Assembly (NCBI GenBank): GCA_029262035.1
Contig: JAJDAE010000028.1
Location: 1 to 42,132, forward strand
Reading direction: 5' to 3'
Length of the DNA stretch: 42,132 nt
From: Candidatus Zhuqueibacterota bacterium
Lineage (GTDB): Bacteria; Zhuqueibacterota; Zhuqueibacteria; Oceanimicrobiales; Oceanimicrobiaceae
The position numbers and the translations under genes are program-made. Under the pieces are notes generated by a model. That model was not told where the DNA came from. It ran no database searches and was given only the letters and a program-made list of their open reading frames with translations. Shown one piece after another: positions 1-9,092 of the stretch (the first letter of the stretch is position 1; each line of letters opens with the position of its first letter).

Positions 1-89
1 AACATTCGTGCAGGGCCTCGACCAGATGTTATCAATTTCTTCAAGGTCGAACGTTCATCGTTGGATAATCGAACATTATATTTTTTCAT
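1..89 (-). CDS. IS630-family transposase, N-terminal fragment (cut by window edge)
   Basis: Reading leftward from an ATG at 89-87, the frame is open to the window edge and gives about 29 residues beginning MKKYNVRLSNDERSTLKKLI. From memory, this matches the start of the helix-turn-helix region of IS630/Tc1-type transposases, which often begin MKKY-x-V-x-L-x-x-E-R-x-x-L. The rest of the gene, including the DDE domain, lies outside the window, so it cannot be seen whether it is intact. The ATG is preceded on its own strand by GGGTGACT and a 9-bp inverted repeat. The element lies just downstream of the sugar kinase gene and closes the sugar block on this side. The family call rests on a short match and is moderately sure. 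Confidence 0.6.
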   Translation of the reverse strand, partial: MKKYNVRLSNDERSTLKKLITSGRGPARM

Positions 90-94
90 AGTCA

Positions 95-130
95 CCCTCA
101 AAGCATATATCAATATGGCTACTTTGAGGG
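95..130. repeat. 9-bp inverted repeat at the presumed IS630 element end
   Basis: CCCTCAAAG at 95-103 is exactly mirrored by CTTTGAGGG at 122-130, with an 18-base spacer. It lies in the 5' leader of the transposase fragment, next to AATATA at 131-136, which offers TA dinucleotides of the kind IS630 elements target. It may be the subterminal part of the element's end or a hairpin in the transposase mRNA. The other end is outside the window, so the true terminus cannot be fixed. Confidence 0.45.
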
Positions 131-203
131 AATATACTCACGGGCAACTTAACATGCAACAATATCACCCAACTTTATTGTATTGACTTGACACTAGGCC
201 CTA

Positions 204-1670
204 CTATGAGATTTGGTCAAATCGCCTTAGAGTTAAATTGCCAAACGCCGCCGCGCCCGAAGAAGATTTCCTGAAAACATGAGAATGATAACCGGTTTCA
301 AGTGCGTATTTACCTGCTATTTCCTCGATAGATACTTCAGCCCCTTTCAGCCCAAGAACCGCAACTGTCCCGCCACTGCCGCCCCCGGTAATCTTCGCAC
401 CATACAGTCCTTTTTCATGTCCGGCGTCCCGAACCAGATTAACAAGTCGATCTGTAGCGGTCGAACCCAGACCGCACGCCGAATAACTTGCATGTGACTG
501 GTACATCAAATCTCCTAACAATTCCGGCTGTCGTGATTCTGTTTTGTCAACCAGCAATTCGCAAAAAGTTCGAACGCGTGCGTACTCGTAAATTGGATGA
601 GCCGTGGGCGTACGAACTGCATAGGTTCTATTAGGATCGATTTCAGTTACAGTATCCGTGGTGCCGCCATATTCGGCAATGAATTTATTTCCCTGGATGG
701 CTTCAGGCAAAAACCCAGAATAAGTTTCCTCAAACTCGGACACTGAAATGTTCGCAAGATATCCGCTCCACCTTGGGTCTTCCACTTGGACAAAATCTTC
801 ACCGCCAATTTTGTTCACAACAAGCTTGGCCAAATCCGCAATTATCCTATAGCCCATAAATGCCCCAATCCGAACTGAGCTGTAATCTGAGCCGGAAACT
901 GAATGACGTACGCCTGAATCAATTCCCCAAAGCGCTAAATGTTCAGGCAGATCCACAGTTCCCTTGATTTCAGCAGGTTGACAGAGCAAGGCAAGCAAAC
1001 GATCACTTTCCCCGCAAACAGATGTCAATTGATCCATCACACCACACGGTGCGCCAACTATCAGATTTTCCACTTTCTGGCACAACAGGGCCATTGAGCG
1101 GGGCTCCAGTGTGATATCAAATGCCGTGCATATCGCCTGCATTGTGGCTACTTCAAGAGCAGCTGATGAACTGACACCTTTCCCCTCCGGAATTTCTGAG
1201 CAGATCATAATGTTTGCACCGTGCTCAAATTCTACCTGCAACTCTTGCATTAGAACTAAAAAAGCACCTGCAACATATGCGGCCCAGCTATTTTCAGGAT
1301 TCTGCTTGAAATAGACTTGTGCTGTCGAATAATCTACTGGATGGTGATGCCGTTCAAACACTGACAAAGGCATTGTGAATACCAGGTCCCGATTATTTCC
1401 CTCTGCCCCTAAACTAAGAATATGCAACTCACGGGTTGGAGTACGCTGCAAAGCCACCAAAGTGGCTTCCTGAATAGGTAATTGTAAAACCAAAGATCCG
1501 GAATAATCGGCAATACCTCCCATGACATCCAAACGTCCGGGCGCCCTGGTAACGATGATATCACGCCCCGACTCGAAGAGTTCAGAAACAATGCGCTCGG
1601 TATTGATTTTCTCCACAAAAGCTTTAACCTCAGAAAGACGTGGAGAAGAATTTTTTATTATCTTATACAC
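204..1670 (-). CDS. GHMP sugar kinase, L-arabinokinase (ARA1)-like
   Basis: This enzyme would phosphorylate a sugar at C1 using ATP in the cytoplasm; L-arabinose is the likely substrate and galactose the alternative. Residues (numbered from the TTG) show the three GHMP motifs: APGRLDVMGGIADYSGS at 44-60, GKGVSSSAA at 164-172 and GGGSGG at 430-435, plus the base Asp214 in CGVMDQLTS. The first motif is that of plant ARA1 arabinokinase (GRLDVMGGIADYSG) and not the galactokinase form GRVNLIGEHTDYN; long stretches such as CQKVENLIVGAPCGVMDQ also recall ARA1. GTG at 1670 is preferred over TTG at 1673 because GGGAG then sits 6 bases upstream. It is last in the sugar block, 48 bases after the uridylyltransferase that could use its product. 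The clade call is from memory of the family; the substrate is inference. Confidence 0.85.
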   Translation of the reverse strand: MYKIIKNSSPRLSEVKAFVEKINTERIVSELFESGRDIIVTRAPGRLDVMGGIADYSGSLVLQLPIQEATLVALQRTPTRELHILSLGAEGNNRDLVFTMPLSVFERHHHPVDYSTAQVYFKQNPENSWAAYVAGAFLVLMQELQVEFEHGANIMICSEIPEGKGVSSSAALEVATMQAICTAFDITLEPRSMALLCQKVENLIVGAPCGVMDQLTSVCGESDRLLALLCQPAEIKGTVDLPEHLALWGIDSGVRHSVSGSDYSSVRIGAFMGYRIIADLAKLVVNKIGGEDFVQVEDPRWSGYLANISVSEFEETYSGFLPEAIQGNKFIAEYGGTTDTVTEIDPNRTYAVRTPTAHPIYEYARVRTFCELLVDKTESRQPELLGDLMYQSHASYSACGLGSTATDRLVNLVRDAGHEKGLYGAKITGGGSGGTVAVLGLKGAEVSIEEIAGKYALETGYHSHVFRKSSSGAAAFGNLTLRRFDQIS

Positions 1671-1718
1671 CAACTTCTCCCGGGCAGATTCGGAGTGAAC
1701 TCAGACAGACTATTTTTT

Positions 1719-2750
1719 TTAAGCTGTGGATTTGTAATGCACATCCGGCAGAGAACGCAGTTCGGCTGCTTTTTCATCAGGGGATGTGTCACTTAAAAAA
1801 TTTCCACCTCCTATTTCGGGGCCTGCGAGATACTTCAACAGATTTGGTTTTCGCAGCGGTGGATGAAATTCGATATGAAAATGGAATCCACTATAGTCGC
1901 CCCCGTCGGTCGGGGCTTGGTGCAATGGCATGACATAGGGAAAAGGCATCTGCCACAAATTATCGAATTTTACGAGAACCTGTTTGAGAATTTTTGCAAA
2001 GTCGCGAAGCTCATCATCAGATAAATTGGCCAAGCTAGCACAAGTTGTTTTCGGAGCGACAAAAATTTCATAAGCATACCTGGCAAAATAAGGTATGAAC
2101 GCGATTGCAGAGTCATTTTCACAAATCACACGCTTGGCGTCCTCTTTTTCTGCAGCGATTATATCCCGAAACAAAATTCTACCGGTTTCAGCCAAATAAT
2201 TCTGACTTACCCGAGCCTCCGTCGCAATATGTTTGAAAACAAAATTTGTTGCGTAAATCTGACAGTGCGGATGAGGATTTGAAACGCCCACCACTTTCCC
2301 GCGATTTTCAAAGATTAAAACATGCGAAATTTTCGGATAGTTGCCCAATTCGATATATTGCTGCCGCCATGTACGAACGAGTGTTTCCACCTCATGGTCA
2401 TCAAGTTCAGCGAGAGAAAGATTGTGTTTCGGACTATAACAAACAACACGGGCAACGCCATATGCTGGTTTGTTGCGATTAACGTCTCCAGGAGCTGGTT
2501 CTAGTTCACGATTGACATCCTGCGCAACGCACGGCAAATCATTGTCAAAGACGAAAACCTGTTCATAGTTAGGATTCTGGTTTCCACCGATGCGTGTATT
2601 GCCCGGACACAAATAGCAGTCCGGGTCAAAATCTGCAATTTCTTCAGAGCTCGAGGATGCCATCTCACCCGTCCATGGCCTATCCTGGCGATGGGTCGCT
2701 ACAATAACCCACTCCTCGCGCAACGGGTGCCATCTTTGTTCCCAGACCAA
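1719..2750 (-). CDS. galT: Galactose-1-phosphate uridylyltransferase family (GalT)
   Basis: The family transfers UMP from UDP-glucose to a sugar 1-phosphate through a uridylylated histidine. Visible residues are the zinc pair C45-x-x-C48, H109 (PKHN), and the active-site HPH at 160-162 in [11 protein letters not shown], where H162 is the nucleophile. The C-terminal half carries [11 protein letters not shown], typical of the family, and 343 residues is a normal length. It starts at TTG (2750) with an AGGGAG ribosome site that overlaps the stop of the upstream gene (10-base gap), so the two are probably translationally coupled. Placed directly before an arabinokinase-like kinase, it may act on arabinose 1-phosphate instead of, or as well as, galactose 1-phosphate. 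The family call is firm; the acceptor sugar is open. Confidence 0.9.
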   Translation of the reverse strand: MVWEQRWHPLREEWVIVATHRQDRPWTGEMASSSSEEIADFDPDCYLCPGNTRIGGNQNPNYEQVFVFDNDLPCVAQDVNRELEPAPGDVNRNKPAYGVARVVCYSPKHNLSLAELDDHEVETLVRTWRQQYIELGNYPKISHVLIFENRGKVVGVSNPHPHCQIYATNFVFKHIATEARVSQNYLAETGRILFRDIIAAEKEDAKRVICENDSAIAFIPYFARYAYEIFVAPKTTCASLANLSDDELRDFAKILKQVLVKFDNLWQMPFPYVMPLHQAPTDGGDYSGFHFHIEFHPPLRKPNLLKYLAGPEIGGGNFLSDTSPDEKAAELRSLPDVHYKSTA

Positions 2751-2760
2751 AGAAATCTCC

Positions 2761-5067
2761 CTAAATCTTCCACATTATACTGTCATCTATTCTCGGCTCT
2801 ACCTGCCGATACTTTTCCATCAGGTCAATTTTTCGCTGCACGAGCTCACCCAAATTCTCTCCATAAATATAGCTCGTCTCACCGGATTTTGATACCACCA
2901 TGAAATTGACTTCGCTGGATTCCCACAATTCAAGCAAATCTTTGGCATTCTGAATCTCGCTGGACATCATTTCATCAAGGTAATCTCGTCTGGATTTTTT
3001 TTGCTCATCCGATTCTGCTGCCAGATAACCATACACTCCTGCTACCCAACCAGCCACACTACGCTGTGTAATTGTCCAGCAACGTAAAGCTCGAAGGCGA
3101 TCTCTTTGGTCTATAAAAACCTCCCGAGCCCCGTCTGAAGTGGTAGAATCTTTAATTGCGTTCCCAGCCAATTCTATTGCAGAATTGAGTTTGCCCAAAA
3201 CATTCTCATCAACACGCTCCACATATTTCTCGCCATATTCTTGAGTTATCAAATCAAAAAGCACATCTCTACCCAAATCCACGAGATTGGTATTATTTGT
3301 TGTGCTCACCATGTAGTCCTCATAATATCTGCGGTCAGTTTCCGGGACAGCATGCAAATCGGGTATGATGGGGCGCACCCAAACACGTAACCAGACAAAA
3401 CCAAAAACTGAATATAATGGCATTGGTGGCAACCATCGCATAGCTTCTTCAGCCTGTTTCCAAACCTCCACAAGCCGGTCTGCACTCGACTCGCCAACCC
3501 AATCCACCGCTTTGCCCTTGATGAATTTTGTGATGTCGGTTTTCGGATCGAGAGAAAAAGCCCTGAAAACTTCCTGATTGATATGATAAGGGGCAAGTGC
3601 GGATGGCGTAAATCCACCTAAATTCGCAGCATGTTCAACGCCGTTGTCAACCATGGCCTGCAACTTTTGATGCAAAAGTCCGGGAAAAGGAATGCCAACC
3701 AGGGGCTCCAGATTATAGCCATTTCCATGAGAATAAATGAGGTGTGAATTCACTCCTTGCTCCTGGTGCTGCCGGATCATTTTATTTTCCTGTGGTTCCA
3801 TGTGAATGTGTTGGATGCTTCCGGCCACTCCGGCAATATCAGGATATTTGTCATGATGATAAGGCAGATCGTAACCGCGAACCAGCAAGGAAGGAACTTC
3901 GATATCCAGACGATCTTCAAGATGCTTCATGATTTCATCATGCTCAACCTTAAAGGGTTCAAGGCGAAGTGTCACATGAAAATCAGGATTGATATCAGAA
4001 GCGGCATCCCGAAGAATTTTCATGAAATGAACAATATTTTTCCCGGCAACCTCAGCAATCTGTTCATGAGTACGCCATTCGCGGATCAAATACGGCCCGC
4101 CGTTTCGGCCAACATAAAGTGAGCTGGTATATTCAAATCCGGCGCCGCTATCGTTGCTCCAAACACTCATGTAAGCCAAGTCCGGAACTTCATGCAATAT
4201 CTTTTGCAGCATTTCCCGGTAATGGTCTTGCACCATCGGATGAGAGTGCGTTAATGTATATCGAGGTAATCGGCTGCGAAATGGATGATCCACCCTGGCA
4301 CCGCGTAGTGTCGGATATTTTTGCAATAATTTTTCGGGAACAGTGCGCGGCTCAAAGCAAAGAATACCCGGTTCAAGACCATATTTGCGGCCAAGTTCTG
4401 CGTATCTTTTCAGGAGCGTTAAATTCGCCGTTAAGTAGTCGTTTGGATAAATACCTTTATTCAAATCACTATAAACATATTGATCTAATCCAAGACAATA
4501 GGAATAAAACTGCGAGTAAAATTCACCGGGAATGGCCTCTTCGTAAGGCACCGGCATTGCTAATCCATTCACCTCAATATGGGTATAGCCTGCTCTTGCC
4601 AGTTCTTTGATGTGTTCTTCGGGATTAAAATTTCGGGCGGTTCGCCAGGTTTGAGTCAGCAAATAGTCAAACAAAGGACGGTGCCACCGGAATGCCGTGG
4701 TTTGGTACGAACCATTTTCAAAATCAGCGGCCGGCAGCTTACTCCACTCTTCGAGCAAACGAGTTGTAAAAGCATATAATACCGATGAATGTGAAACAAT
4801 TAATTCCCCGGCACCATCCTGGCCTATTCGGAAATAAGTCCAGTTTTTATCAGAAGGGGCGCCACTTTCGATCCCATCAATTTCAAAATCTGCATTACTG
4901 CAAACAGCTACTTTAAATATTCCTGAAGATTCAGAAAGCGAGTTCCTCGTACTGATGTCGATATTCAAAGTCTTCTGGATTTCACCGGCGCTTGTTTCTT
5001 CTACGGGTAAAGGTTTTACCGGAATCTGAATTGTTTTAATTTTCTGCAATGCATCTAAAACTGTCAT
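2761..5067 (-). CDS. Large cytoplasmic glycoside hydrolase-like protein (GH67/GH20-type layout)
   Basis: I cannot name the exact family. The 768-residue protein has no signal peptide or membrane segment. An N-terminal alpha/beta domain of about 120 residues leads into what looks like a TIM barrel starting near residue 130 ([18 protein letters not shown], then [20 protein letters not shown]). The barrel has acidic and aromatic strand-end motifs such as [15 protein letters not shown] and [10 protein letters not shown]. The last 200 residues are helical. This arrangement resembles alpha-glucuronidases (GH67) and GH20 enzymes, which also carry a small N-terminal domain before the barrel. AGGAG lies 6 bases before the ATG. 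It overlaps the galT ribosome site and follows a DapA-family gene. A role on uronic-acid- or arabinose-bearing oligosaccharides taken into the cell is inference. Confidence 0.5.
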   Translation of the reverse strand: MTVLDALQKIKTIQIPVKPLPVEETSAGEIQKTLNIDISTRNSLSESSGIFKVAVCSNADFEIDGIESGAPSDKNWTYFRIGQDGAGELIVSHSSVLYAFTTRLLEEWSKLPAADFENGSYQTTAFRWHRPLFDYLLTQTWRTARNFNPEEHIKELARAGYTHIEVNGLAMPVPYEEAIPGEFYSQFYSYCLGLDQYVYSDLNKGIYPNDYLTANLTLLKRYAELGRKYGLEPGILCFEPRTVPEKLLQKYPTLRGARVDHPFRSRLPRYTLTHSHPMVQDHYREMLQKILHEVPDLAYMSVWSNDSGAGFEYTSSLYVGRNGGPYLIREWRTHEQIAEVAGKNIVHFMKILRDAASDINPDFHVTLRLEPFKVEHDEIMKHLEDRLDIEVPSLLVRGYDLPYHHDKYPDIAGVAGSIQHIHMEPQENKMIRQHQEQGVNSHLIYSHGNGYNLEPLVGIPFPGLLHQKLQAMVDNGVEHAANLGGFTPSALAPYHINQEVFRAFSLDPKTDITKFIKGKAVDWVGESSADRLVEVWKQAEEAMRWLPPMPLYSVFGFVWLRVWVRPIIPDLHAVPETDRRYYEDYMVSTTNNTNLVDLGRDVLFDLITQEYGEKYVERVDENVLGKLNSAIELAGNAIKDSTTSDGAREVFIDQRDRLRALRCWTITQRSVAGWVAGVYGYLAAESDEQKKSRRDYLDEMMSSEIQNAKDLLELWESSEVNFMVVSKSGETSYIYGENLGELVQRKIDLMEKYRQVEPRIDDSIMWKI

Positions 5068-5106
5068 TAAGAACTCCTAATCGTTATGTGTAATATTTAT
5101 TCAATT

Positions 5107-6183
5107 TTATTTTAACCAATCATCCAAGTGTTCTTTTACAAATGCATCATCGTTTAGATGCGGGTACGAAGAATAGACTCGATCAATTTCTGCAAGCTGA
5201 CCGGGTGACAATTGTTCATCCGGGTTGAGCGTCCATAACCCTTCCAGCAAACCCTGACGGCGCAGCACCTCATGAATGCCGGGAATACAGCCGGCAAAAT
5301 TATTATGCGGATCAAAAACTGCTGCATTTGCATCTGTGATTTGGTGGGACAAAGTCAAAAGGCCTGCTGAGATACTTTTCTGTTTCGCTCCCATTTTATG
5401 AATCTCATCGACAAGCTCGACTGCTCTTTTCGTCCAAAAGGCCCAATGGCCCAAAAGTCCGCCGACAATTCTGACAGTTTTCGTGCTAGTCTTTTTCCCA
5501 AAATTGAATTCACTGAGAAGATCGACAACAATATTATCATCATTGCCCGTGTAGAGTACAATCTCATTTGCTCTCCCTGATTCGAGAACAGCCCTGACAA
5601 CATCAACTGTGTAATAGCGATTAAAAGGCGAAATTTTTATGGCCAGCAAATTTTCGATTTCAACGGCCTTGCACCAAAAATCGTAATCTAAAACAATTCC
5701 TCCAACTGAGGGCTGGAGATAGAATCCCATGATTGGAATGACTTCTGAAACTGCCCTGAGATGGTCAACCAAGTCTTTGTTACCGGCATTTCTGAATGCG
5801 CTGAGACTGACCAGACCGAGGTGATATTTCGTATCCACAGCGAACCTCGCCTCGGCGACTGCCTGTTCCGTTCTCCCGGTAATCCCTGCAATTCTAATAA
5901 AAGACTTTCCCGTTGAGTTCGTAATTGAATCCAAAGTTTCTGCAGCTAATTCCAAAACCGGTTTAAATAACCCTATCTTTGGTTCGCGTATTTCGAACTG
6001 GGTTGTATGTACTCCAACAGCAATGCCACCTGCACCCGCCTCACAATAGTAGCGTGTGAGTGCACGTTGGCGTTTCTCATCGAGCTTTCTTGCGGCATTC
6101 AATGCCAGAGGATGGGCAGGAATGACCACTCCTTTGCGGAGTTGTGAAATAATTTGTTGTGGCGGAAAGGGCAATGAACTCAT
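5107..6183 (-). CDS. DapA/N-acetylneuraminate-lyase family class I aldolase
   Basis: Members cleave or form C-C bonds in 2-oxo acids through a Schiff base on lysine in a TIM barrel. Here the lysine is K183 in LLAIKISPFNRYY, and the partner tyrosine is probably Y155 in MGFYLQPSVGG. The N-terminal GVVIPAHPLALN and GAGGIAVGVHTTQF fit strands 1-2 of the barrel. At 358 residues it is longer than DapA (about 290), as is common for the sugar-acid branch found in catabolic clusters. There is no lysine-biosynthesis gene nearby, so a 2-keto-3-deoxy sugar acid is a likelier substrate than pyruvate plus aspartate semialdehyde. No clear ribosome site precedes the ATG. The superfamily is sure; the substrate is not. 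Confidence 0.75.
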   Translation of the reverse strand: MSSLPFPPQQIISQLRKGVVIPAHPLALNAARKLDEKRQRALTRYYCEAGAGGIAVGVHTTQFEIREPKIGLFKPVLELAAETLDSITNSTGKSFIRIAGITGRTEQAVAEARFAVDTKYHLGLVSLSAFRNAGNKDLVDHLRAVSEVIPIMGFYLQPSVGGIVLDYDFWCKAVEIENLLAIKISPFNRYYTVDVVRAVLESGRANEIVLYTGNDDNIVVDLLSEFNFGKKTSTKTVRIVGGLLGHWAFWTKRAVELVDEIHKMGAKQKSISAGLLTLSHQITDANAAVFDPHNNFAGCIPGIHEVLRRQGLLEGLWTLNPDEQLSPGQLAEIDRVYSSYPHLNDDAFVKEHLDDWLK

Positions 6184-6218
6184 ATTTTTTTCTACTAGAT
6201 TTTCTGATTAAACTACTT

Positions 6219-6235
6219 AGTGGTTAACCGAAAAC
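6219..6235. repeat. Orphan copy of the terminal repeat of the 14416-14560 element
   Basis: AGTGGTTAACCGAAAAC at 6219-6235 differs at two positions from AGTGATTGACCGAAAAC, the left end of the MITE-like element at 14416. It stands 21 bases before the other MITE-like element (6257). No matching right end was seen nearby, so it looks like a leftover end of an older insertion. Chance similarity is possible because the match is only 17 bases. Confidence 0.35.
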
Positions 6236-6256
6236 TCAAATTGATGATATTTTTTA

Positions 6257-6429
6257 CTGTCACAAAAGTCCGCACCTTCACCCCGAGCGGAGTCGAAGGG
6301 TAACGTAAGTGCTGTAAAATCAAAACGCTTCGACTAAATTTATCCCTTCGGCAGTGCTCAGGACAGGCTCTGAGCCTGACGAAGGGCTCAGCATGAAGTG
6401 CATGGCTCGAAGTAGGACTTTTGGGACAG
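6257..6429. mobile_element. MITE-like element with 15-bp terminal inverted repeats
   Basis: The ends are CTGTCACAAAAGTCC (6257-6271) and GGACTTTTGGGACAG (6415-6429), an inverted pair with one mismatch; a second matching patch (CTTC/GAAG) follows inside. The 173-bp interior holds more inverted and repeated words built from CTTCGAC, CCCTTCGGC, GCTCAGGACAG and GAAGGGCTCAGCATGAAG, a composition common in dispersed non-coding repeats of environmental bacterial genomes. No ORF of note is inside. It fills most of the 287-base gap between the SDR gene and the DapA-family gene, so transcription through the block must cross it. No clear target duplication is visible. Confidence 0.6.
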
Positions 6430-6470
6430 CCCCCGAGCAGTTTTCGTACAAGTACTCGGTATATATTGAT

Positions 6471-7517
6471 TTAAAATTTGCCATCTCGGGTCTCAAAATG
6501 TGTTGGTTTTGCGAGAGTAGGTAAATCCTCCTGCACCCAAAATGCTGTCCATTTAATCATATCTTCCAGCTTAACCAATGGGTGGTCAAATAATTTATTT
6601 GACAGACTTGCGTCACTCAAAAGAGCCGTCTCAGCTTCAGCCCCCTTAAAAACAGGCTTAATATTAAATATTTTACCGAACCGTTCAGCAAGCATGCGAA
6701 TTGATATAATCTCCAAGCCCGTTACATTGAGCACAAATGGTGGCGCTTTTGCGAGTTCAAAAGAACGCAATGTGATCAAGTTTGCATCACCCTGCCAGAT
6801 AAAATTTGCATAACCCGTAACAAGGCTGATAGGCTCTTTAGCAAAAACCCTTTGAGCAACATCAAGTAAAACACCATATCTAAGATCAATGGCATAGTTA
6901 AGCCGGATAATTGTACCGGGGATTTCATGGTTTCGTGAAAAGTGTTCGAAGATGCGCTCCCGGCCTAAGACAGATTGAGCATAATCACCAATCGGTCCCA
7001 CCGGATCCGTCTCCTTACAGCCGCCGGAGTTTACCGGTGTTAGCGGGTAAACATTACCACTTGAAAATACAGCAAAACGTGCTCCTTTAAATCGTTGAGC
7101 AACTACGCCGGTGAGATAGACATTGACAGCCCAGGTTTCAGCTTCCCTACCCGTAGAACCAAATTTCATCCCAACCATATAAACGACGTTTTTTGCATCA
7201 GGTAGTTTTTGGAGATCGGATTCATTTGTAAGATCACAGGAAATCGTTTTGACTCCTGCTCTTATCAATTCCTTCCGCGCTTTAGAGTTAGAAAAACGGG
7301 AAACAGCAATGACTTTTTTACTGACACCGGCTTCTTCAATTGCCCGCTTTGCGAGGATAGCAAGTGAAATACCCATCTTACCACCGGCGCCAAGGATCAA
7401 AAAATCCCCGGATATTTTCTTCATCATTTCGACGAGCGGCTTTGTCGGCCTTGTCATGTGCTCATCTAACTCCTGAACATTTGTTAGCAGTTCTGTATTT
7501 TTCATTTTATCATTCAT
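6471..7517 (-). CDS. NAD-dependent epimerase/dehydratase (SDR)-like protein lacking the catalytic lysine
   Basis: The Rossmann dinucleotide motif is clear: LILGAGGKMG with glycines 43, 45, 46 and 49. The extended-SDR strand FSSGNVYPL follows at 151-159 and the presumed active tyrosine is Y179 in GDYAQSVLGRE. In a normal YxxxK motif residue 183 would be lysine; here it is valine, with R186 the nearest basic residue. At 348 residues the length suits an extended SDR such as a nucleotide-sugar epimerase. The gene begins 9 bases after the arabinofuranosidase stop, so it is in the same transcript. It could act on a sugar or nucleotide sugar with an altered mechanism, or be a binding protein. Function unknown. 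Confidence 0.7.
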   Translation of the reverse strand: MNDKMKNTELLTNVQELDEHMTRPTKPLVEMMKKISGDFLILGAGGKMGISLAILAKRAIEEAGVSKKVIAVSRFSNSKARKELIRAGVKTISCDLTNESDLQKLPDAKNVVYMVGMKFGSTGREAETWAVNVYLTGVVAQRFKGARFAVFSSGNVYPLTPVNSGGCKETDPVGPIGDYAQSVLGRERIFEHFSRNHEIPGTIIRLNYAIDLRYGVLLDVAQRVFAKEPISLVTGYANFIWQGDANLITLRSFELAKAPPFVLNVTGLEIISIRMLAERFGKIFNIKPVFKGAEAETALLSDASLSNKLFDHPLVKLEDMIKWTAFWVQEDLPTLAKPTHFETRDGKF

Positions 7518-7526
7518 TATACTTTT

Positions 7527-9005
7527 TTATTCAGAAACCTCAAGCATGACGATAGATTTGGCGGGCTGTTGCAAAACCAATTCAGTACCATTCATTTTCA
7601 CTTCATCAAAGGCACCAGGCTTTACAGCCTCAGGGTTTTCAAAAGTATTGTGGGCATTCATCACTGGCGCCGTTAGAATTTGGCCGGTCACTTGTACAGG
7701 TTTTATTCCCGGGAGTTCACACTTAACTTCTATCGCGTTTTTGGGATCAATATTACAAATAGAAATATGGATCAACCCATCTGCCGAGCGAGAAGCAGAA
7801 GCACTAATTGCTGGTATAGAATCATTGTTAAAGGCGTACTCTCCGGAATTTATCTTTAACGGCAAGGCCATTGCATCCTGGTGCACCGCAAACATCCTGA
7901 AGACGTGGTAAGTAGGTGTGGTGATCATTTTCTCAGCATCGGTGAGAATCATAGACTGAAGTACATTTACGGTTTGAGCAATGTTCGCCATTTTCACACG
8001 CCCGCAGTAGCGATTAAAAATGTTCAGTGTCAAACCGGCAGCTAAGGCATCCCGCAGAGTGTTCTGTTGATAAAGGAAATTCTTATTTGTATCAGGCTCT
8101 ACATCATGCCAGAGCCCCCATTCATCCACGATTAATCCAACACGCTTATCAGGGTCATATTTATCCATAATCTTAGCATGTTTTTGAACGAGTTCCTCCA
8201 TGAATATTGCCTTCTTCAACGTGAGAAACCATTCTTCCTCACTGAATTGTATGGCGAAACCTTTCTCCTCCCAGGTTCCGGGAAAAACATAATAGTGTAG
8301 AGACAGCCCACTCATTTGCGCTGCTGCTTCTCGCATTAACACTTCGGTCCAGTTATAGTCTTCGCCGTAAGCCCCACAAGCAATTCGAAAAAGCTTGTTA
8401 TCACCGTAATCTCGCACGAAAGTCTGATACTGTCGATACAAATCAGCATAATATTCCGGACGCATATTACCGCCGCAAGCCCAACTTTCATTGCCAACGC
8501 CCCAGTAAGTCATTTTCCAGGCCTGGTCGCGGCCGTTCTCACGCCTTAAATCAGCCATGCAACTCTTACCCGCGAAAGTCAGATACTCTACCCATTCCTG
8601 CATCTCACCCACGGTACCACTTCCGACATTGCCACAGATATAGGGCTCACACCCGAGCTGCTCGCAAAGGTCCAGAAATTCATGGGACCCAAAATGGTTG
8701 CTGTCTGTGACCTGCCCCCAGTGGGTGTTTACGATCTCTGCTCTCTTTTCTTTGGGACCAATACCATTTTTCCAGTGGTATTCATCAGCGAAACAGCCGC
8801 CAGGCCAACGTAAGTTTGGGATCCGAATTTCTTTTAGTGCCTCCACCACATCCTTACGGATACCGCGAGTATTCGGAATGCTCGAATCTTGTCCTACCCA
8901 AATGCCATCATAGATGCAACGGCCGAGATGCTCTGCAAAATGCCCATAAATATGCCGACTAATTCGCTCTTTTCCCTGATCAGCATTTATGATGATCTTA
9001 GTCAA
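7527..9005 (-). CDS. abfA: Alpha-L-arabinofuranosidase, GH51, intracellular
   Basis: The enzyme removes terminal alpha-L-arabinofuranosyl units from arabinan or arabinoxylan fragments with retention. Both catalytic glutamates are visible: the acid/base E173 in YWGVGNESW and the nucleophile E295 in [11 protein letters not shown], at the positions usual for GH51. [19 protein letters not shown] and [19 protein letters not shown] are other family hallmarks. At 492 residues it is the standard single-unit length, with no signal peptide, so it acts on short oligosaccharides already imported. The start is TTG (9005), with GGAAG 6 bases upstream. It precedes the SDR gene and follows the PfkB gene by 87 bases. 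Its product, L-arabinose, has no araA/araB in the window to receive it, but does have an arabinokinase-like gene. Confidence 0.93.
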   Translation of the reverse strand: MTKIIINADQGKERISRHIYGHFAEHLGRCIYDGIWVGQDSSIPNTRGIRKDVVEALKEIRIPNLRWPGGCFADEYHWKNGIGPKEKRAEIVNTHWGQVTDSNHFGSHEFLDLCEQLGCEPYICGNVGSGTVGEMQEWVEYLTFAGKSCMADLRRENGRDQAWKMTYWGVGNESWACGGNMRPEYYADLYRQYQTFVRDYGDNKLFRIACGAYGEDYNWTEVLMREAAAQMSGLSLHYYVFPGTWEEKGFAIQFSEEEWFLTLKKAIFMEELVQKHAKIMDKYDPDKRVGLIVDEWGLWHDVEPDTNKNFLYQQNTLRDALAAGLTLNIFNRYCGRVKMANIAQTVNVLQSMILTDAEKMITTPTYHVFRMFAVHQDAMALPLKINSGEYAFNNDSIPAISASASRSADGLIHISICNIDPKNAIEVKCELPGIKPVQVTGQILTAPVMNAHNTFENPEAVKPGAFDEVKMNGTELVLQQPAKSIVMLEVSE

Positions 9006-9092
9006 GAAATACTTCCGTGGTGATAGTTTTCATTTGCGATAAATCTCCATTTCAAGAAGGTTTTAACCACTATATTAATATGAAATAAGCTA

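Noticed and set aside
4119-4610. 163-residue plus-strand ORF inside the glycosidase-like gene
   Set aside because: It is antisense to a coherent coding frame and has no family features.
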